Shown here: positions 15,280-23,066 of the stretch, in pieces
Layout: every line of letters starts with the position of its first letter
Position numbering within the stretch: position 1 is the first letter of the stretch
Assembly (NCBI GenBank): GCA_900316105.1
Contig: ONBR01000002.1
Coordinates: forward strand, 62,001-126,000
Origin: an uncultured Olsenella sp.
GTDB taxonomy: Bacteria > Actinomycetota > Coriobacteriia > Coriobacteriales > Atopobiaceae
Direction: 5' to 3'
DNA: 64,000 bases
Notes under the pieces: model-generated
Database searches by the model: none
What the model saw: only the letters and a program-made list of their open reading frames with translations
Told to the model about the DNA's origin: nothing
Program-made: the position numbers and the translations under genes

Positions 15280-17115
15280 CTAGGAGAGGCGCTCGCCCAG
15301 CTCCAGCCACTCGTCCTCTAGCTGGGAGATCTGGTCCTCGACCTCCTGGATGTGGGCCTGGGCATCAGTGAGGGCCTGGAAGTCCGTGGGGTCGATGGAG
15401 GCCATCTCGGTGCGCAGACGGTCGGGCTCTCCCTCGAGCTTGCCCAGCTTGCGCTCCAGGGCGTCGTAGCGCTTCTTGAGCTCGCGACGTTCCTTGTTGG
15501 AGAGCTGGGAGCTGGCTGCGACTGGCTCTTTCTCAGCTGCTGAGGCCTGGACCAGAGGGCTGCCCTGGGATGCGGAAATGTTGCTGGTCTCCCCTGCGCT
15601 TGCCTGGCGCCTCTGCTGGTCCAGGAGCTGCAGGTACTCGTCGACCCCGCCAGGCACATGGCGCAGGCGGGTGCCCAGGATGGCGTACTGGTCATCGGTG
15701 ACGCGCTCCATGAGGTAGCGGTCGTGGGTCACCAGGATGAGGTTGCCAGGCCAGGTGTCCAGGAGGTCCTCCAGGATGGCCAGCATGTCGGTGTCCAGGT
15801 CGTTGCCGGGTTCGTCCAGGACCAGGACGTTGGGCTCATCCAAAAGGACGCACATGATGGCCAGGCGGCGGAGCTGACCGCCCGAGAGGTCCTTGATGAA
15901 GGTGGGCCACTCGCGGCGCTCGAAGCCCAGGCGCTCCAGGAGCTGCTCGGCCGAGGTGAGCTTGCCGTCCAGCATCACGTAGTTCTTGAAGGAGGCGACG
16001 AGCTCGCTCATCCGCCAGTCGTCGTGCTGGTGGACGAAGTCCAGGTTCTGGGAGAGGATCCCGAACTTCACGGACTTGCCGATCTTTACGAAGCCGGTCT
16101 TTGGCAGGAACTTTCCGGTCATGAGCTGCAGAAGGGTGGACTTGCCGGCGCCGTTCTCGCCCAGGATGCCGATGCGCTCGCCTGGGCCGATCAGCCAGTC
16201 GATGCCCTCCAGTATCGTCGTGTCGCCGTAGGCGGCAGTGACGTTCTTCATCTCTATGACGCGCTTGCCCAGACGGCCGACGGCCAGGCGCTTGAGCTCG
16301 ATCTCGTTGCGGAGGGGCGGGTCGTTTGCAATGAGGGCGCGGGCCGCCTCGATGCGGAACTTTGGCTTCGAGGAGCGTGCCTTCGCACCGTGGGCCAGCC
16401 AGTTGAGCTCCTTGCGCAGGACGTTCTGCCTGCGCTCCTCCATCACGGCAGCCTGGCGCTGGCGCTCGACGCGCTGCTGGATGTAGGCGGAGTAGCCGCC
16501 CTCGAAGGGGTCGATCACGCCGTCGTGGACCTCCCACATGTGCTCGCAGACCTCGTCCAGGAACCAGCGGTCGTGCGTAACGACCAGAAGAGCTCCCTGG
16601 CCGGGCTGCCAGCGGCGCTTGAGGTGCTCGGCCAGCCAGGTGATGGCTTGGACGTCCAGGTGATTGGTGGGCTCGTCCATGATGAGGACGTCCCAGGAGC
16701 CCATGAGGACACGAGCCAGGTCGCAGCGACGGCGCTGACCACCCGAGAGCTCCTTGATGTGGGCCTGGCGGTCCACGTCTCCCAGGAGCTCGTCCAGGAT
16801 CTGGCGGACGTGGGCGTCGGAGGCCCACTCGTACTCGGGAATGTCGCCCACTACGGCATGGATGACCGTGTCCTCGTCGTCCAGGTGGTCGGACTGGCCC
16901 AGAAATCCCACGGTGATGCCGTTGCGGTAGGTGATGGTGCCGGAGTCGGGCTCGATGCTGTGGGCGATAAGGTCCAGGAGGGTGGACTTGCCGTCACCGT
17001 TGCGACCCACGATTCCGATGCGGTCACCTTCGTTGACGCCGATGGTCTGCTCGGTCAGGACCTGCTTGCCAGGCCATTCGTGTGATACCTTCTCCAGGCC
17101 AATGAGGATTCCCAA
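15280..17115 (-). CDS. uup: ABC-F ATPase, Uup-like
   Basis: This 611-residue duplicated ABC ATPase has no membrane domain. The first site has GRNGDGKST, LSGGQRRR and IMDEPTNHLD; the second has GENGAGKST, LSGGQLRR and VLDEPGNDLD. A charged coiled-coil tail of about 90 residues (NKERRELKKRYDALERK onward) matches the C-terminal domain of Uup, which binds nucleic acid. ABC-F proteins of this type act on ribosomes or branched DNA intermediates. The start is taken as TTG 17115, with AAAGGAAG about 10 nt upstream; an ATG at 17190 lies inside a REP-like palindrome and gives an unconserved N-terminus. Gly in place of Thr in the second Walker B region is typical of some members. Confidence 0.85.
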   Translation of the reverse strand: MGILIGLEKVSHEWPGKQVLTEQTIGVNEGDRIGIVGRNGDGKSTLLDLIAHSIEPDSGTITYRNGITVGFLGQSDHLDDEDTVIHAVVGDIPEYEWASDAHVRQILDELLGDVDRQAHIKELSGGQRRRCDLARVLMGSWDVLIMDEPTNHLDVQAITWLAEHLKRRWQPGQGALLVVTHDRWFLDEVCEHMWEVHDGVIDPFEGGYSAYIQQRVERQRQAAVMEERRQNVLRKELNWLAHGAKARSSKPKFRIEAARALIANDPPLRNEIELKRLAVGRLGKRVIEMKNVTAAYGDTTILEGIDWLIGPGERIGILGENGAGKSTLLQLMTGKFLPKTGFVKIGKSVKFGILSQNLDFVHQHDDWRMSELVASFKNYVMLDGKLTSAEQLLERLGFERREWPTFIKDLSGGQLRRLAIMCVLLDEPNVLVLDEPGNDLDTDMLAILEDLLDTWPGNLILVTHDRYLMERVTDDQYAILGTRLRHVPGGVDEYLQLLDQQRRQASAGETSNISASQGSPLVQASAAEKEPVAASSQLSNKERRELKKRYDALERKLGKLEGEPDRLRTEMASIDPTDFQALTDAQAHIQEVEDQISQLEDEWLELGERLS

Positions 17116-17165
17116 GGGCTTGTGCTTCCTTTCTTTTGCGTTGGTGGTTGCGTGTCGCGGGTGCT

Positions 17166-17223
17166 TGTCGCAGGGGTAGCCCTGCGACACATTTTATGTC
17201 GAAAGGGGCTACCCCCTGCGACG
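17166..17223. repeat. REP-like pair of palindromes between coaBC and the Uup-like gene
   Basis: Two palindromes sit side by side: TGTCGCAGGGG-TAG-CCCTGCGACA (17166-17189) and TGTCGAAAGGGG-CTA-CCCCCTGCGACGCA (17197-17223). The second supplies the last codons (MRRRG) and the TAG stop of coaBC, read on the minus strand. The core is shared with the element at 11470. Confidence 0.75.
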
Positions 17224-18528
17224 CATACGGGGGAGGTGGTCCAGGATCGTCGCGGCCACCTGGGGCAGAGGCATGGTCTCGAACTGCTCCACGCCCTCGG
17301 ACGTGACCAGGGCGATTCTGCTTGTGTCCGCGCCAAAGGTGGAGTCCTTGCGGGAGACGTCGTTGGCAACGATCATGTCGGCATGCTTGAGGACCAGCTT
17401 GGACTGGGCGTTGGCGATAAGGTCGTTGGTCTCGGCGGCAAAGCCTACGACGGTACGGGCACCCTTGGTGGAACCCAGCTCGGCCAGGATGTCGGTGGTC
17501 TCCACGAGCTCTATCGTGTCCAGGTGCTCGCGGTTCTTCTTGAGCTTGTGGTCGGCAGGATGGGCGGGGGTGTAGTCGGCCACGGCGGCCGAGCAGATGG
17601 CGCAGTCTGCATCCGCGAATGCGGCGACGGTGGCGTCGTGCATCTGGGCGGCGGAAACCACGTCCACGCGGAGGACGCCAGCGGGCGTGCGTAAGGCTGT
17701 GGGGCCAGAGACCAGGGTGACCTTGGCGCCGCGACGGGCAGCCTCGGCGGCGATGGTGTAGCCCATCTTTCCCGTGGAGGCGTTTGCGATGTAGCGGACG
17801 GGGTCGATGGCCTCATGGGTGGGGCCGGCGGTGATCACGATGCGACGGCCGGCGAGGTCATGGACCGGGGCAGTCTGCGTGGGGATACCGGCGCATGAGG
17901 GCGTCACGGTCGCAGTCGGGTCGGCAGGGGGCTCTGTCCCTATTGTCTCTGAGACAAAGTGCTCCGTCCCCTTTGTCTCATTGAGGAGGTGGAGGGCGGA
18001 GCTGACGATGTCATCCACGGTTGCGAGCTTGCCCTCCCCCACATCACCACAGGCTAGAAGGCCGCTTGTGGGGTCCACGATGTAAACGCCGCGGCTCCTC
18101 AAGGTGGCTAGGTTTGCCTGTGTTGCGGGGTTCTGCCACATGTGGACGTTCATGGCGGGAGCCAGAACGACGGGGCTGTGCATGGCCAAGAGGGTCGTGG
18201 ACAGGGCGTCGTCTGCTATGCCGTGTGCCATCTTTGCCATGACGTTTGCGGTGGCGGGAACGACCAGGCAGAGGTCTGCCCTATCGGCCAGGTCGATGTG
18301 GGGAATGGGATCTCCCGGCATGTCATAGAGGCTGGTCACCACGGGATGGCCGGACAGGGCCTCGAAGGTGGGCGTACCCACAAAGCGGGTGGCGTCCTCG
18401 CTCATGACTACCCAGACGTCGCAGTTGGCCTTCTGGAGCCCGCGCAGGACCTCGCAGGCCTTGTAGACCGCGATTCCGCCCGTGACGGCAAGGACGACGG
18501 TGTAGCTAGGATTCTGGGGAGCGCTCAT
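17209..18528 (-). CDS. coaBC: bifunctional phosphopantothenoylcysteine synthetase/decarboxylase CoaBC
   Basis: The 439-residue fusion makes phosphopantetheine from phosphopantothenate and cysteine for coenzyme A. CoaC (about 8-180) is an FMN decarboxylase with VTGGIAVYKA, active-site His77 (PHIDLA), PATANV, PAMN (124-127) and the lid Cys160. CoaB (about 228-435) starts RRIVITAGPTHEAIDPVRYI and contains NASTGKMG and DHKLKK. The linker (about 183-226) is unusually long, and its first 18 residues (ETKGTEHFVSETIGTEPP) are encoded by a REP-like palindrome. GGAGG lies 8 nt before ATG 18528, inside the end of the zinc-ribbon gene. The C-terminal MRRRG and stop come from a second REP-like element. 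Confidence 0.95.
   Translation of the reverse strand: MSAPQNPSYTVVLAVTGGIAVYKACEVLRGLQKANCDVWVVMSEDATRFVGTPTFEALSGHPVVTSLYDMPGDPIPHIDLADRADLCLVVPATANVMAKMAHGIADDALSTTLLAMHSPVVLAPAMNVHMWQNPATQANLATLRSRGVYIVDPTSGLLACGDVGEGKLATVDDIVSSALHLLNETKGTEHFVSETIGTEPPADPTATVTPSCAGIPTQTAPVHDLAGRRIVITAGPTHEAIDPVRYIANASTGKMGYTIAAEAARRGAKVTLVSGPTALRTPAGVLRVDVVSAAQMHDATVAAFADADCAICSAAVADYTPAHPADHKLKKNREHLDTIELVETTDILAELGSTKGARTVVGFAAETNDLIANAQSKLVLKHADMIVANDVSRKDSTFGADTSRIALVTSEGVEQFETMPLPQVAATILDHLPRMRRRG
17927..17979. repeat. REP-like palindrome inside coaBC
   Basis: GAGACAAAG (17951-17959) pairs perfectly with CTTTGTCTC (17971-17979) around TGCTCCGTCCC, with a related half-copy (GGGGGCTCTGTCCCTATTGTCTCT, about 17927-17950) alongside. 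The layout is the same as the intergenic element at 35775 (TGAGCCAAA...TTTGGCTCA with GGGACAGG in the loop). It is in frame and open in coaBC, encoding linker residues. Confidence 0.7.
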
Positions 18529-18530
18529 CC

Positions 18531-19265
18531 CTAGTCCTCCTTGGTGACGAGCATGCGGTGGCAATAGGGGCAGCTGGTGATGCTTCCCTTGCGGACCAGG
18601 TCGGCCCTCTGGCTGGACTGGAGGGAGACGCGGCAGACGCTGGGCACCCACTCGTCGATCTTGCCCTTGGTCCTCACCTGCAGTCGCTCGACGGCGAGTC
18701 CGTGGAAGCGCTTGAAGGCCTTGTCGTAGTCTGCCTGGGTCTTTTCGTCCAGGAAGCTCAGCATGCGCTTTCGGTCGCGAGCCAGCTCGGCGACGTGCTT
18801 CATCAGGTCGGCTGAGTCCTCCTGGAGGGACTGCTTGATGGCTGCCTCTTCCTGATCGATGCGGTCCATCAGGGCATGGGCGTTGGCCTCGGCCTTCTGG
18901 ATAGTGGCCAGGTTCTCTTCCAACTGACCGCGGAGGTGCTCGCACTTCTCGATCTTCTTTGCCAGGGTGGAAAGGGAATTCTCGTAGTCTGCCATGTGAC
19001 GATGATCGTTCTCGGCCTGGGCCTGGGCGCGAATGTCTCTCTGGACGTCCAAGAGGTGAAGACGTTCGGCCTCGTTCTGGTCCAGGTCCATCTGGGCATC
19101 CTTGCGCTGGCCCAGGACCTTGGTCATGTCTCTCTGGAGCTTCTTCTTGGACATCTCGACGGCGGCGAGCTTCTTTTGCTGGGGCATGGCCTTGAGCTTG
19201 GAGTTGATGCGCATGAGTTCCAGGTCGATGTCCTGGAGCTTGAGGAGGGCCTCGTAGTCTTGCAT
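18531..19265 (-). CDS. COG1579-type coiled-coil protein with incomplete zinc ribbon
   Basis: The 244-residue protein is mostly a long charged coiled coil (about 1-200) followed by a short C-terminal ribbon, as in COG1579 (CdsZ-like) proteins. The usual ribbon has two CxxC knuckles. Here the second is intact (CPYC, 232-235), but the first keeps only Cys211 (SVCRVSL), so zinc binding would need another ligand such as His236 or may be lost. The family is linked to ribosome or RNA quality control and to envelope transport in different reports; the function here is open. It is coupled to coaBC, whose ribosome-binding site is in its last codons. Confidence 0.85.
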   Translation of the reverse strand: MQDYEALLKLQDIDLELMRINSKLKAMPQQKKLAAVEMSKKKLQRDMTKVLGQRKDAQMDLDQNEAERLHLLDVQRDIRAQAQAENDHRHMADYENSLSTLAKKIEKCEHLRGQLEENLATIQKAEANAHALMDRIDQEEAAIKQSLQEDSADLMKHVAELARDRKRMLSFLDEKTQADYDKAFKRFHGLAVERLQVRTKGKIDEWVPSVCRVSLQSSQRADLVRKGSITSCPYCHRMLVTKED

Positions 19266-19319
19266 GGTGTTTCTCCCTTTGAATGGTGGTGGAAGGATGT
19301 TCCAGAGGCTTTGGGCCCC

Positions 19320-20489
19320 TTAGTGCTTGCTTTCTGAAACGATCTGAAGGAGGGCCTGGCCAAAGGCATCGAGGTCCTCCTGGGCTACGCGCTCGTCGAA
19401 AGAGACGCGCAGAGAGCCCAGGGCGATGTCGCGCGAGATGCCCATGGCCAGCAGGACGTGGCTGGCGTCAAGCGAGGCCGAGGAGCAGGCAGAGCCCGCC
19501 GAGACCTCAAAGCCAGCCTGATCGAGCTTAAGGACCAGGCTCTCGGAGTCAAGGCGTCGCGTCATGACCGACACGATTCCGGGCAGGCGGTCGTTCCCCA
19601 TCTGGGCGCTGGTCGTGGGTTCGATGCCCGTGCCATTTGCGCAGAGGAGCTCGTAGAGTCCCTGGGCTCGTGCTGCCACGGTGGAACGGGTCTCTTCCAG
19701 GGAAGAGGCGCAGAACTTTGCCGCGGCAGCAAAGGCGAGGGCGCTGCGAACGTCCTGAGTGCCGGGCCTGCGACCGTTCTCCTGTCCACCGCCGAAGGTC
19801 ATGGGGCGCAAGGGGGTCCTGCCGCGGACGATCAGGGCGCCAATGCCCACGGGGCCGCCAATCTTGTGTGCGGCCAGGGAGACGGCGTCTACCTGGGTCA
19901 AGGCATCTGCCAGGGGGATGCGCCAGGCGGCCTGGGCTGCGTCCGTGTGGAAGAGCGCCCCCGCCTGGTGGGCAACCTTTGCCAAGTCGGCAATGGGTTG
20001 GACCATGCCCGTCTCGTTGTTGGCGGACATGACGGAGACCAGGGCGACGTCGGAACCAATAAGGGCCTCCAGGGCATCAGGGGTGATGATGCCCGCTCGG
20101 TTTGGGCGGACCAGGTCGACGGCAAAGCCCTCCGCGCGTAGGGAGGGGGCCACGTCCAGCTCCGAGTCGTGCTCGATGGCCGAGATCACGATGCGGTTGC
20201 GCTTTCGATCGCGCTCCTGGGCGCCAGCAGCCAGGCCATGGAGGGCCAGGTTGTTGGACTCGGTGCCGCCCGAGGTGAAGGCCAGGTCCTGGGGGCGAAA
20301 GCCGCCGCCAAGGGAACGGACTATGTCCCTGCGGGCCCCGTCCAGGGCACGGGCGGCCTGGCGGCCCAGGGTGTGCAGGGAGTTTGGGTTGGCTCCCGCG
20401 ATCTCGCTCTGCTCGTAGGCCTCCTCGGCCTCGCGGGCAAGCTCGCGCAGTGGCGCAGAGGCAGCGTAGTCCAGATAGATGTGACGCAC
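19320..20489 (-). CDS. cysteine desulfurase, NifS/IscS family
   Basis: This 389-residue PLP enzyme takes sulfur from cysteine as an enzyme persulfide, for Fe-S clusters or tRNA thiolation. Key parts are YLDYAASAPL near the start, TSGGTESNNLA (72-82), HTDAAQA, the PLP lysine Lys209 in AAHKIGG, and the mobile-loop Cys335 in SAGSACSS. The start is GTG 20489, with GGAG 8 nt upstream; longer in-frame versions run into the rpe-downstream repeat and are rejected. No iscU or thiI is adjacent, so the acceptor is not indicated. The zinc-ribbon gene follows after 54 bp. Confidence 0.92.
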   Translation of the reverse strand: MRHIYLDYAASAPLRELAREAEEAYEQSEIAGANPNSLHTLGRQAARALDGARRDIVRSLGGGFRPQDLAFTSGGTESNNLALHGLAAGAQERDRKRNRIVISAIEHDSELDVAPSLRAEGFAVDLVRPNRAGIITPDALEALIGSDVALVSVMSANNETGMVQPIADLAKVAHQAGALFHTDAAQAAWRIPLADALTQVDAVSLAAHKIGGPVGIGALIVRGRTPLRPMTFGGGQENGRRPGTQDVRSALAFAAAAKFCASSLEETRSTVAARAQGLYELLCANGTGIEPTTSAQMGNDRLPGIVSVMTRRLDSESLVLKLDQAGFEVSAGSACSSASLDASHVLLAMGISRDIALGSLRVSFDERVAQEDLDAFGQALLQIVSESKH

Positions 20490-20515
20490 GGATTTGGCTC
20501 CAAACCTTGTTCTTG

Positions 20516-20546
20516 AAAACCGCCCCGCGGCAGGCGAGGCGGCGGT
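20516..20546 (-). terminator. possible terminator between rpe and the cysteine desulfurase gene
   Basis: On the minus strand CCGCC...GGCGG forms a GC-rich stem (loop about 15 nt, partly self-pairing) followed by TTTTC. It lies after the REP-like element downstream of rpe and would end the rpe transcript. Confidence 0.4.
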
Positions 20547-20566
20547 GGAAAGACTATACGGGTGTG

Positions 20567-20628
20567 TGCCACTTGGGGGCAGCCCCTGTCGTGGCAAAGT
20601 GCTACGTGGGGACTGTCCCCCAAGTGGC
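20567..20628. repeat. REP-like palindrome downstream of rpe
   Basis: GCCACTTGGGGG (20568-20579) is a perfect 12-bp inverted repeat of CCCCCAAGTGGC (20617-20628); inside, TGCCAC/GTGGCA (20567-20595) forms a second stem. It contains GGGGACTGTCCCC-type motifs and starts 10 bp after the rpe stop. Confidence 0.75.
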
Positions 20629-20638
20629 GAAATGGCGT

Positions 20639-21316
20639 CTAGGCGGACTTGCCGAGGCCGCGCTCCCCTGCCTGGCGAAGCTCGGTCACATTGGCCGCGC
20701 GGTCGCCCTTGAAGACGGCAGACCCTGCCACCAGGGCGCGGATGCCGGAGGCGACGACCTCCTGGACGTTATCCTTGTTGATGCCGCCGTCGATCTCCAG
20801 GATGGGGTTCACGCCGTGCTCGCGACACATACGGGCTAGGTCGCGGGACTTCTGCAGGATGCCGGGAATGAACTTCTGGCCACCATAGCCGGGGTTCACG
20901 GACATGAGCAGGACCAGGTCGACCTCATCCAGGACGTAGTCCAGGGTGTTCAGGGGTGTGGCAGGGTTGAGCGCGATGCCTGCCTTTGCGCCAGCGGAGT
21001 GGATGAGGTTGATGATGCGGTCCGCGTGGGTCTGGGCCTCCCAGTGGAAGGTGACGATGTCGGAGCCGGCATCCAGGAACCAGGGCACTGCCTCCTCGGG
21101 GTTAGAGACCATGAGGTGGACGTCCAGGGGAAGGTTGGTGGCCTTGCGAATCTGCTTGAGAGTGTCGGTGCCAAAGGAGAGATTGGGCGTGAAGTGCCCG
21201 TCCATCACGTCGTAGTGGAGGAGATCTGCATCCTTGATGGCGTCAAGCTCCTCGCCGAGCCTCATGCGGTCGGCAGAGAGAATCGAAGGCGCGATGAGTA
21301 CCTTTTCGAGAGACAT
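20639..21316 (-). CDS. rpe: ribulose-phosphate 3-epimerase
   Basis: This 225-residue TIM-barrel enzyme interconverts ribulose-5-phosphate and xylulose-5-phosphate in the pentose phosphate pathway. Signatures are IAPSILSAD at the start, the metal and catalytic motif HYDVMDGHFTPNLSFG, DVHLMV, VNPGYGGQKF and EIDGGI. ATG 21316 has GGAAG 8 nt upstream; an in-frame GTG two codons earlier is too close to that site. It follows gpsA by 24 bp on the same strand, so it is probably the last gene of the der-plsY-gpsA unit before the REP-like element and terminator. Confidence 0.95.
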   Translation of the reverse strand: MSLEKVLIAPSILSADRMRLGEELDAIKDADLLHYDVMDGHFTPNLSFGTDTLKQIRKATNLPLDVHLMVSNPEEAVPWFLDAGSDIVTFHWEAQTHADRIINLIHSAGAKAGIALNPATPLNTLDYVLDEVDLVLLMSVNPGYGGQKFIPGILQKSRDLARMCREHGVNPILEIDGGINKDNVQEVVASGIRALVAGSAVFKGDRAANVTELRQAGERGLGKSA

Positions 21317-21340
21317 AAGCACTACTTCCTATTCCGTTGG

Positions 21341-22354
21341 CTACGAGTCCAGGCCGTAGAACTCCTCGTGTGGCGTGCGCGAGAGGAGCGTGCGCGCGGC
21401 CTCCTCGACATTGGTTCCTTCATATAGGATAGCGTGAACTGCGTTGGTGAGGGGCGTCTCTATGTGACGCTCCTCGGCGAGTTCGTGAATGGAGACGCAG
21501 GCGCGGGCACCCTCGACCACCATGTGGGTCGAGGCCTCATAGGATTCCAGGCTTGCACCATGCGAGAGGGCCACGCCAAAGGTGCGGTTGCGCGAGTGCT
21601 CCGAGGTGCAGGTGACCACGAGGTCGCCCATGCCGGCAAGGCCCATACAGGTCATGGGATTGCCGCCCATGGTGACGACGACGCGAGACATCTCGGCCAG
21701 GCCGCGGGTCATGAGGACGGCCATGGTGTTGTCACCGTAGCCCTTACCCGCGCAGATTCCGCAGGCGATGGCTATGACGTTCTTTACGGCGGCACAGGCC
21801 TCGATGCCGCGAAGGTCGTCCGTCTTGTAAACGCGGAAGCTCGTGTTGATGAAGAGTTGCTGGAAGAGCTTGGCGATTGCCTCGTCCTCAGCTCCGACGA
21901 CGGCGGCCGAGACCATGTGGAGGCAGATCTCCTCTGCGTGGTTGGGTCCCGTGAGGGCAGCAACACGCTGGGGATTGCCCAGAACGTCAGAGACGACTTC
22001 GGTCATGAGGAGGTGGGTCCTGGGCTCGATGCCCTTGGTGAGGACCAGGATGGGGGCGTTGGGCTTCACGAAGTCCACGAAGCCAGCCAGGACCTTGCGC
22101 AGGTGGTTGGAGGGGACGGCGACGACGATGGCGTCTACTTCCGTGACCGCCTGGGCCTGGTCGTGGGTAGAGGTCACGTTTGACGGCAGGTCGTAGCCGG
22201 TCAGGTGGCGGGGGTTCCTGTGCGTGGCATTAATGGCCTGGGCGACCTCGGGCGAGCGAGCCCAGAGGACGACCTCCCGGGCGTTTTGGGCTGCAAGGCC
22301 CGCCGCAGCGGTGCCCCAGGATCCCGTGCCGATAACTGCGACCTTGTTGAACAT
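21341..22354 (-). CDS. gpsA: NAD(P)-dependent glycerol-3-phosphate dehydrogenase
   Basis: This 337-residue cytosolic enzyme reduces dihydroxyacetone phosphate to sn-glycerol-3-phosphate for phospholipid synthesis. The Rossmann motif is VIGTGSWGTAAAG (7-19); further on are LTKGIE, TGPNHAEEI and the catalytic-domain motif AAVKNVIAIACGICAGKGYGDN. AAGGAG precedes the ATG by 6 nt. Its product feeds the PlsY acyltransferase encoded just upstream, so the pair forms a head-to-tail lipid-precursor unit; a REP-like palindrome lies in the 58-bp gap between them. Confidence 0.96.
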   Translation of the reverse strand: MFNKVAVIGTGSWGTAAAGLAAQNAREVVLWARSPEVAQAINATHRNPRHLTGYDLPSNVTSTHDQAQAVTEVDAIVVAVPSNHLRKVLAGFVDFVKPNAPILVLTKGIEPRTHLLMTEVVSDVLGNPQRVAALTGPNHAEEICLHMVSAAVVGAEDEAIAKLFQQLFINTSFRVYKTDDLRGIEACAAVKNVIAIACGICAGKGYGDNTMAVLMTRGLAEMSRVVVTMGGNPMTCMGLAGMGDLVVTCTSEHSRNRTFGVALSHGASLESYEASTHMVVEGARACVSIHELAEERHIETPLTNAVHAILYEGTNVEEAARTLLSRTPHEEFYGLDS

Positions 22355-22378
22355 GGGGCTCCTTACTGTGGATGGCGG

Positions 22379-22413
22379 AGTGTGACAGGTACCCCTGGGG
22401 TACTTGTCACACT
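22379..22413. repeat. REP-like palindrome between plsY and gpsA
   Basis: GTGTGACAGGTACCCC-TG-GGGTACTTGTCACAC is a near-perfect palindrome immediately after the plsY TAA. On the minus strand the junction reads TAAGTGTGACA, and the DUF512 gene ends in the same TAAGTGTGA, which suggests the element family attaches at stop codons. Confidence 0.75.
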
Positions 22414-23066
22414 TACTTGTGGACGGTGAACTTTCGCTCGGTGCCGGCGCGGAGGCGCTTGATGTTCTCCCAGTGGCGCCAGACCACGACGGTGCAGGGC
22501 AGAAAAACGAATACCGATGCCACGGCCGTCGTGCCAAAGAGCAGGGCCAGGAATGGCGTGGCGATGGCCGCGGCCACCGATCCTGCGGAAATGTACTTGG
22601 TCGGAAGAACGAAGAGAAGGAAGATGGCCAACATGGAGAGGCCGAGGGGCCAGCACATGACCAGGGCGGAGCCGAAGCCCACCGAGATCCCCTTGCCTCC
22701 TTTGAAGTGAAGGTAGGGAGTGAAGACGTGGCCAAAGATATTGGCACAGAAGACCAGCGTGAGCACGGGCGCCACGACAGAGGAGACGTTGGCGCCGACA
22801 AATCCCAGACCAGTGACGGTACCCATGACGGCACGGGCGATGGCCATGGAGACGGCGCCCTTGCCCACGTCCAGGACGAAGGTGAGGGCTGCTGCCTTTG
22901 CGCCGGCGGCGCGAGCGACGTTGGTCATGCCGATGTTGCCAGAGCCGACCTTGCGGACGTCCACATGCTCGGCCGACCGCTTCCCCATAAGAAGTCCGAA
23001 GGGGATACCGCAGAGGAAGTAGCCGATGGCAACGAGGATGATGGTGCTGGGAACAAGTGCAGTCAT
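22413..23066 (-). CDS. plsY: acyl-phosphate:glycerol-3-phosphate acyltransferase PlsY
   Basis: This 217-residue multi-pass membrane protein moves an acyl group from acyl-phosphate to glycerol-3-phosphate, making lysophosphatidic acid. The three PlsY motifs are present: GSGNIGMTNVAR (about 41-52), HLHFKGGKG (about 119-126) and the C-terminal HWENIKRLRAGTE. Its ATG overlaps the der stop as TAATG. The organism also carries plsC in the same cluster, giving both acylation steps to phosphatidic acid. Confidence 0.95.
   Translation of the reverse strand: MTALVPSTIILVAIGYFLCGIPFGLLMGKRSAEHVDVRKVGSGNIGMTNVARAAGAKAAALTFVLDVGKGAVSMAIARAVMGTVTGLGFVGANVSSVVAPVLTLVFCANIFGHVFTPYLHFKGGKGISVGFGSALVMCWPLGLSMLAIFLLFVLPTKYISAGSVAAAIATPFLALLFGTTAVASVFVFLPCTVVVWRHWENIKRLRAGTERKFTVHK

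Noticed and set aside
17116-17190. Upstream ATG giving a longer Uup-like protein (MSQGYPC...)
   Set aside because: The extra codons translate a REP-like palindrome and are not family-like; a TTG with a proper ribosome-binding site begins at the conserved ILIGLEKVS segment.
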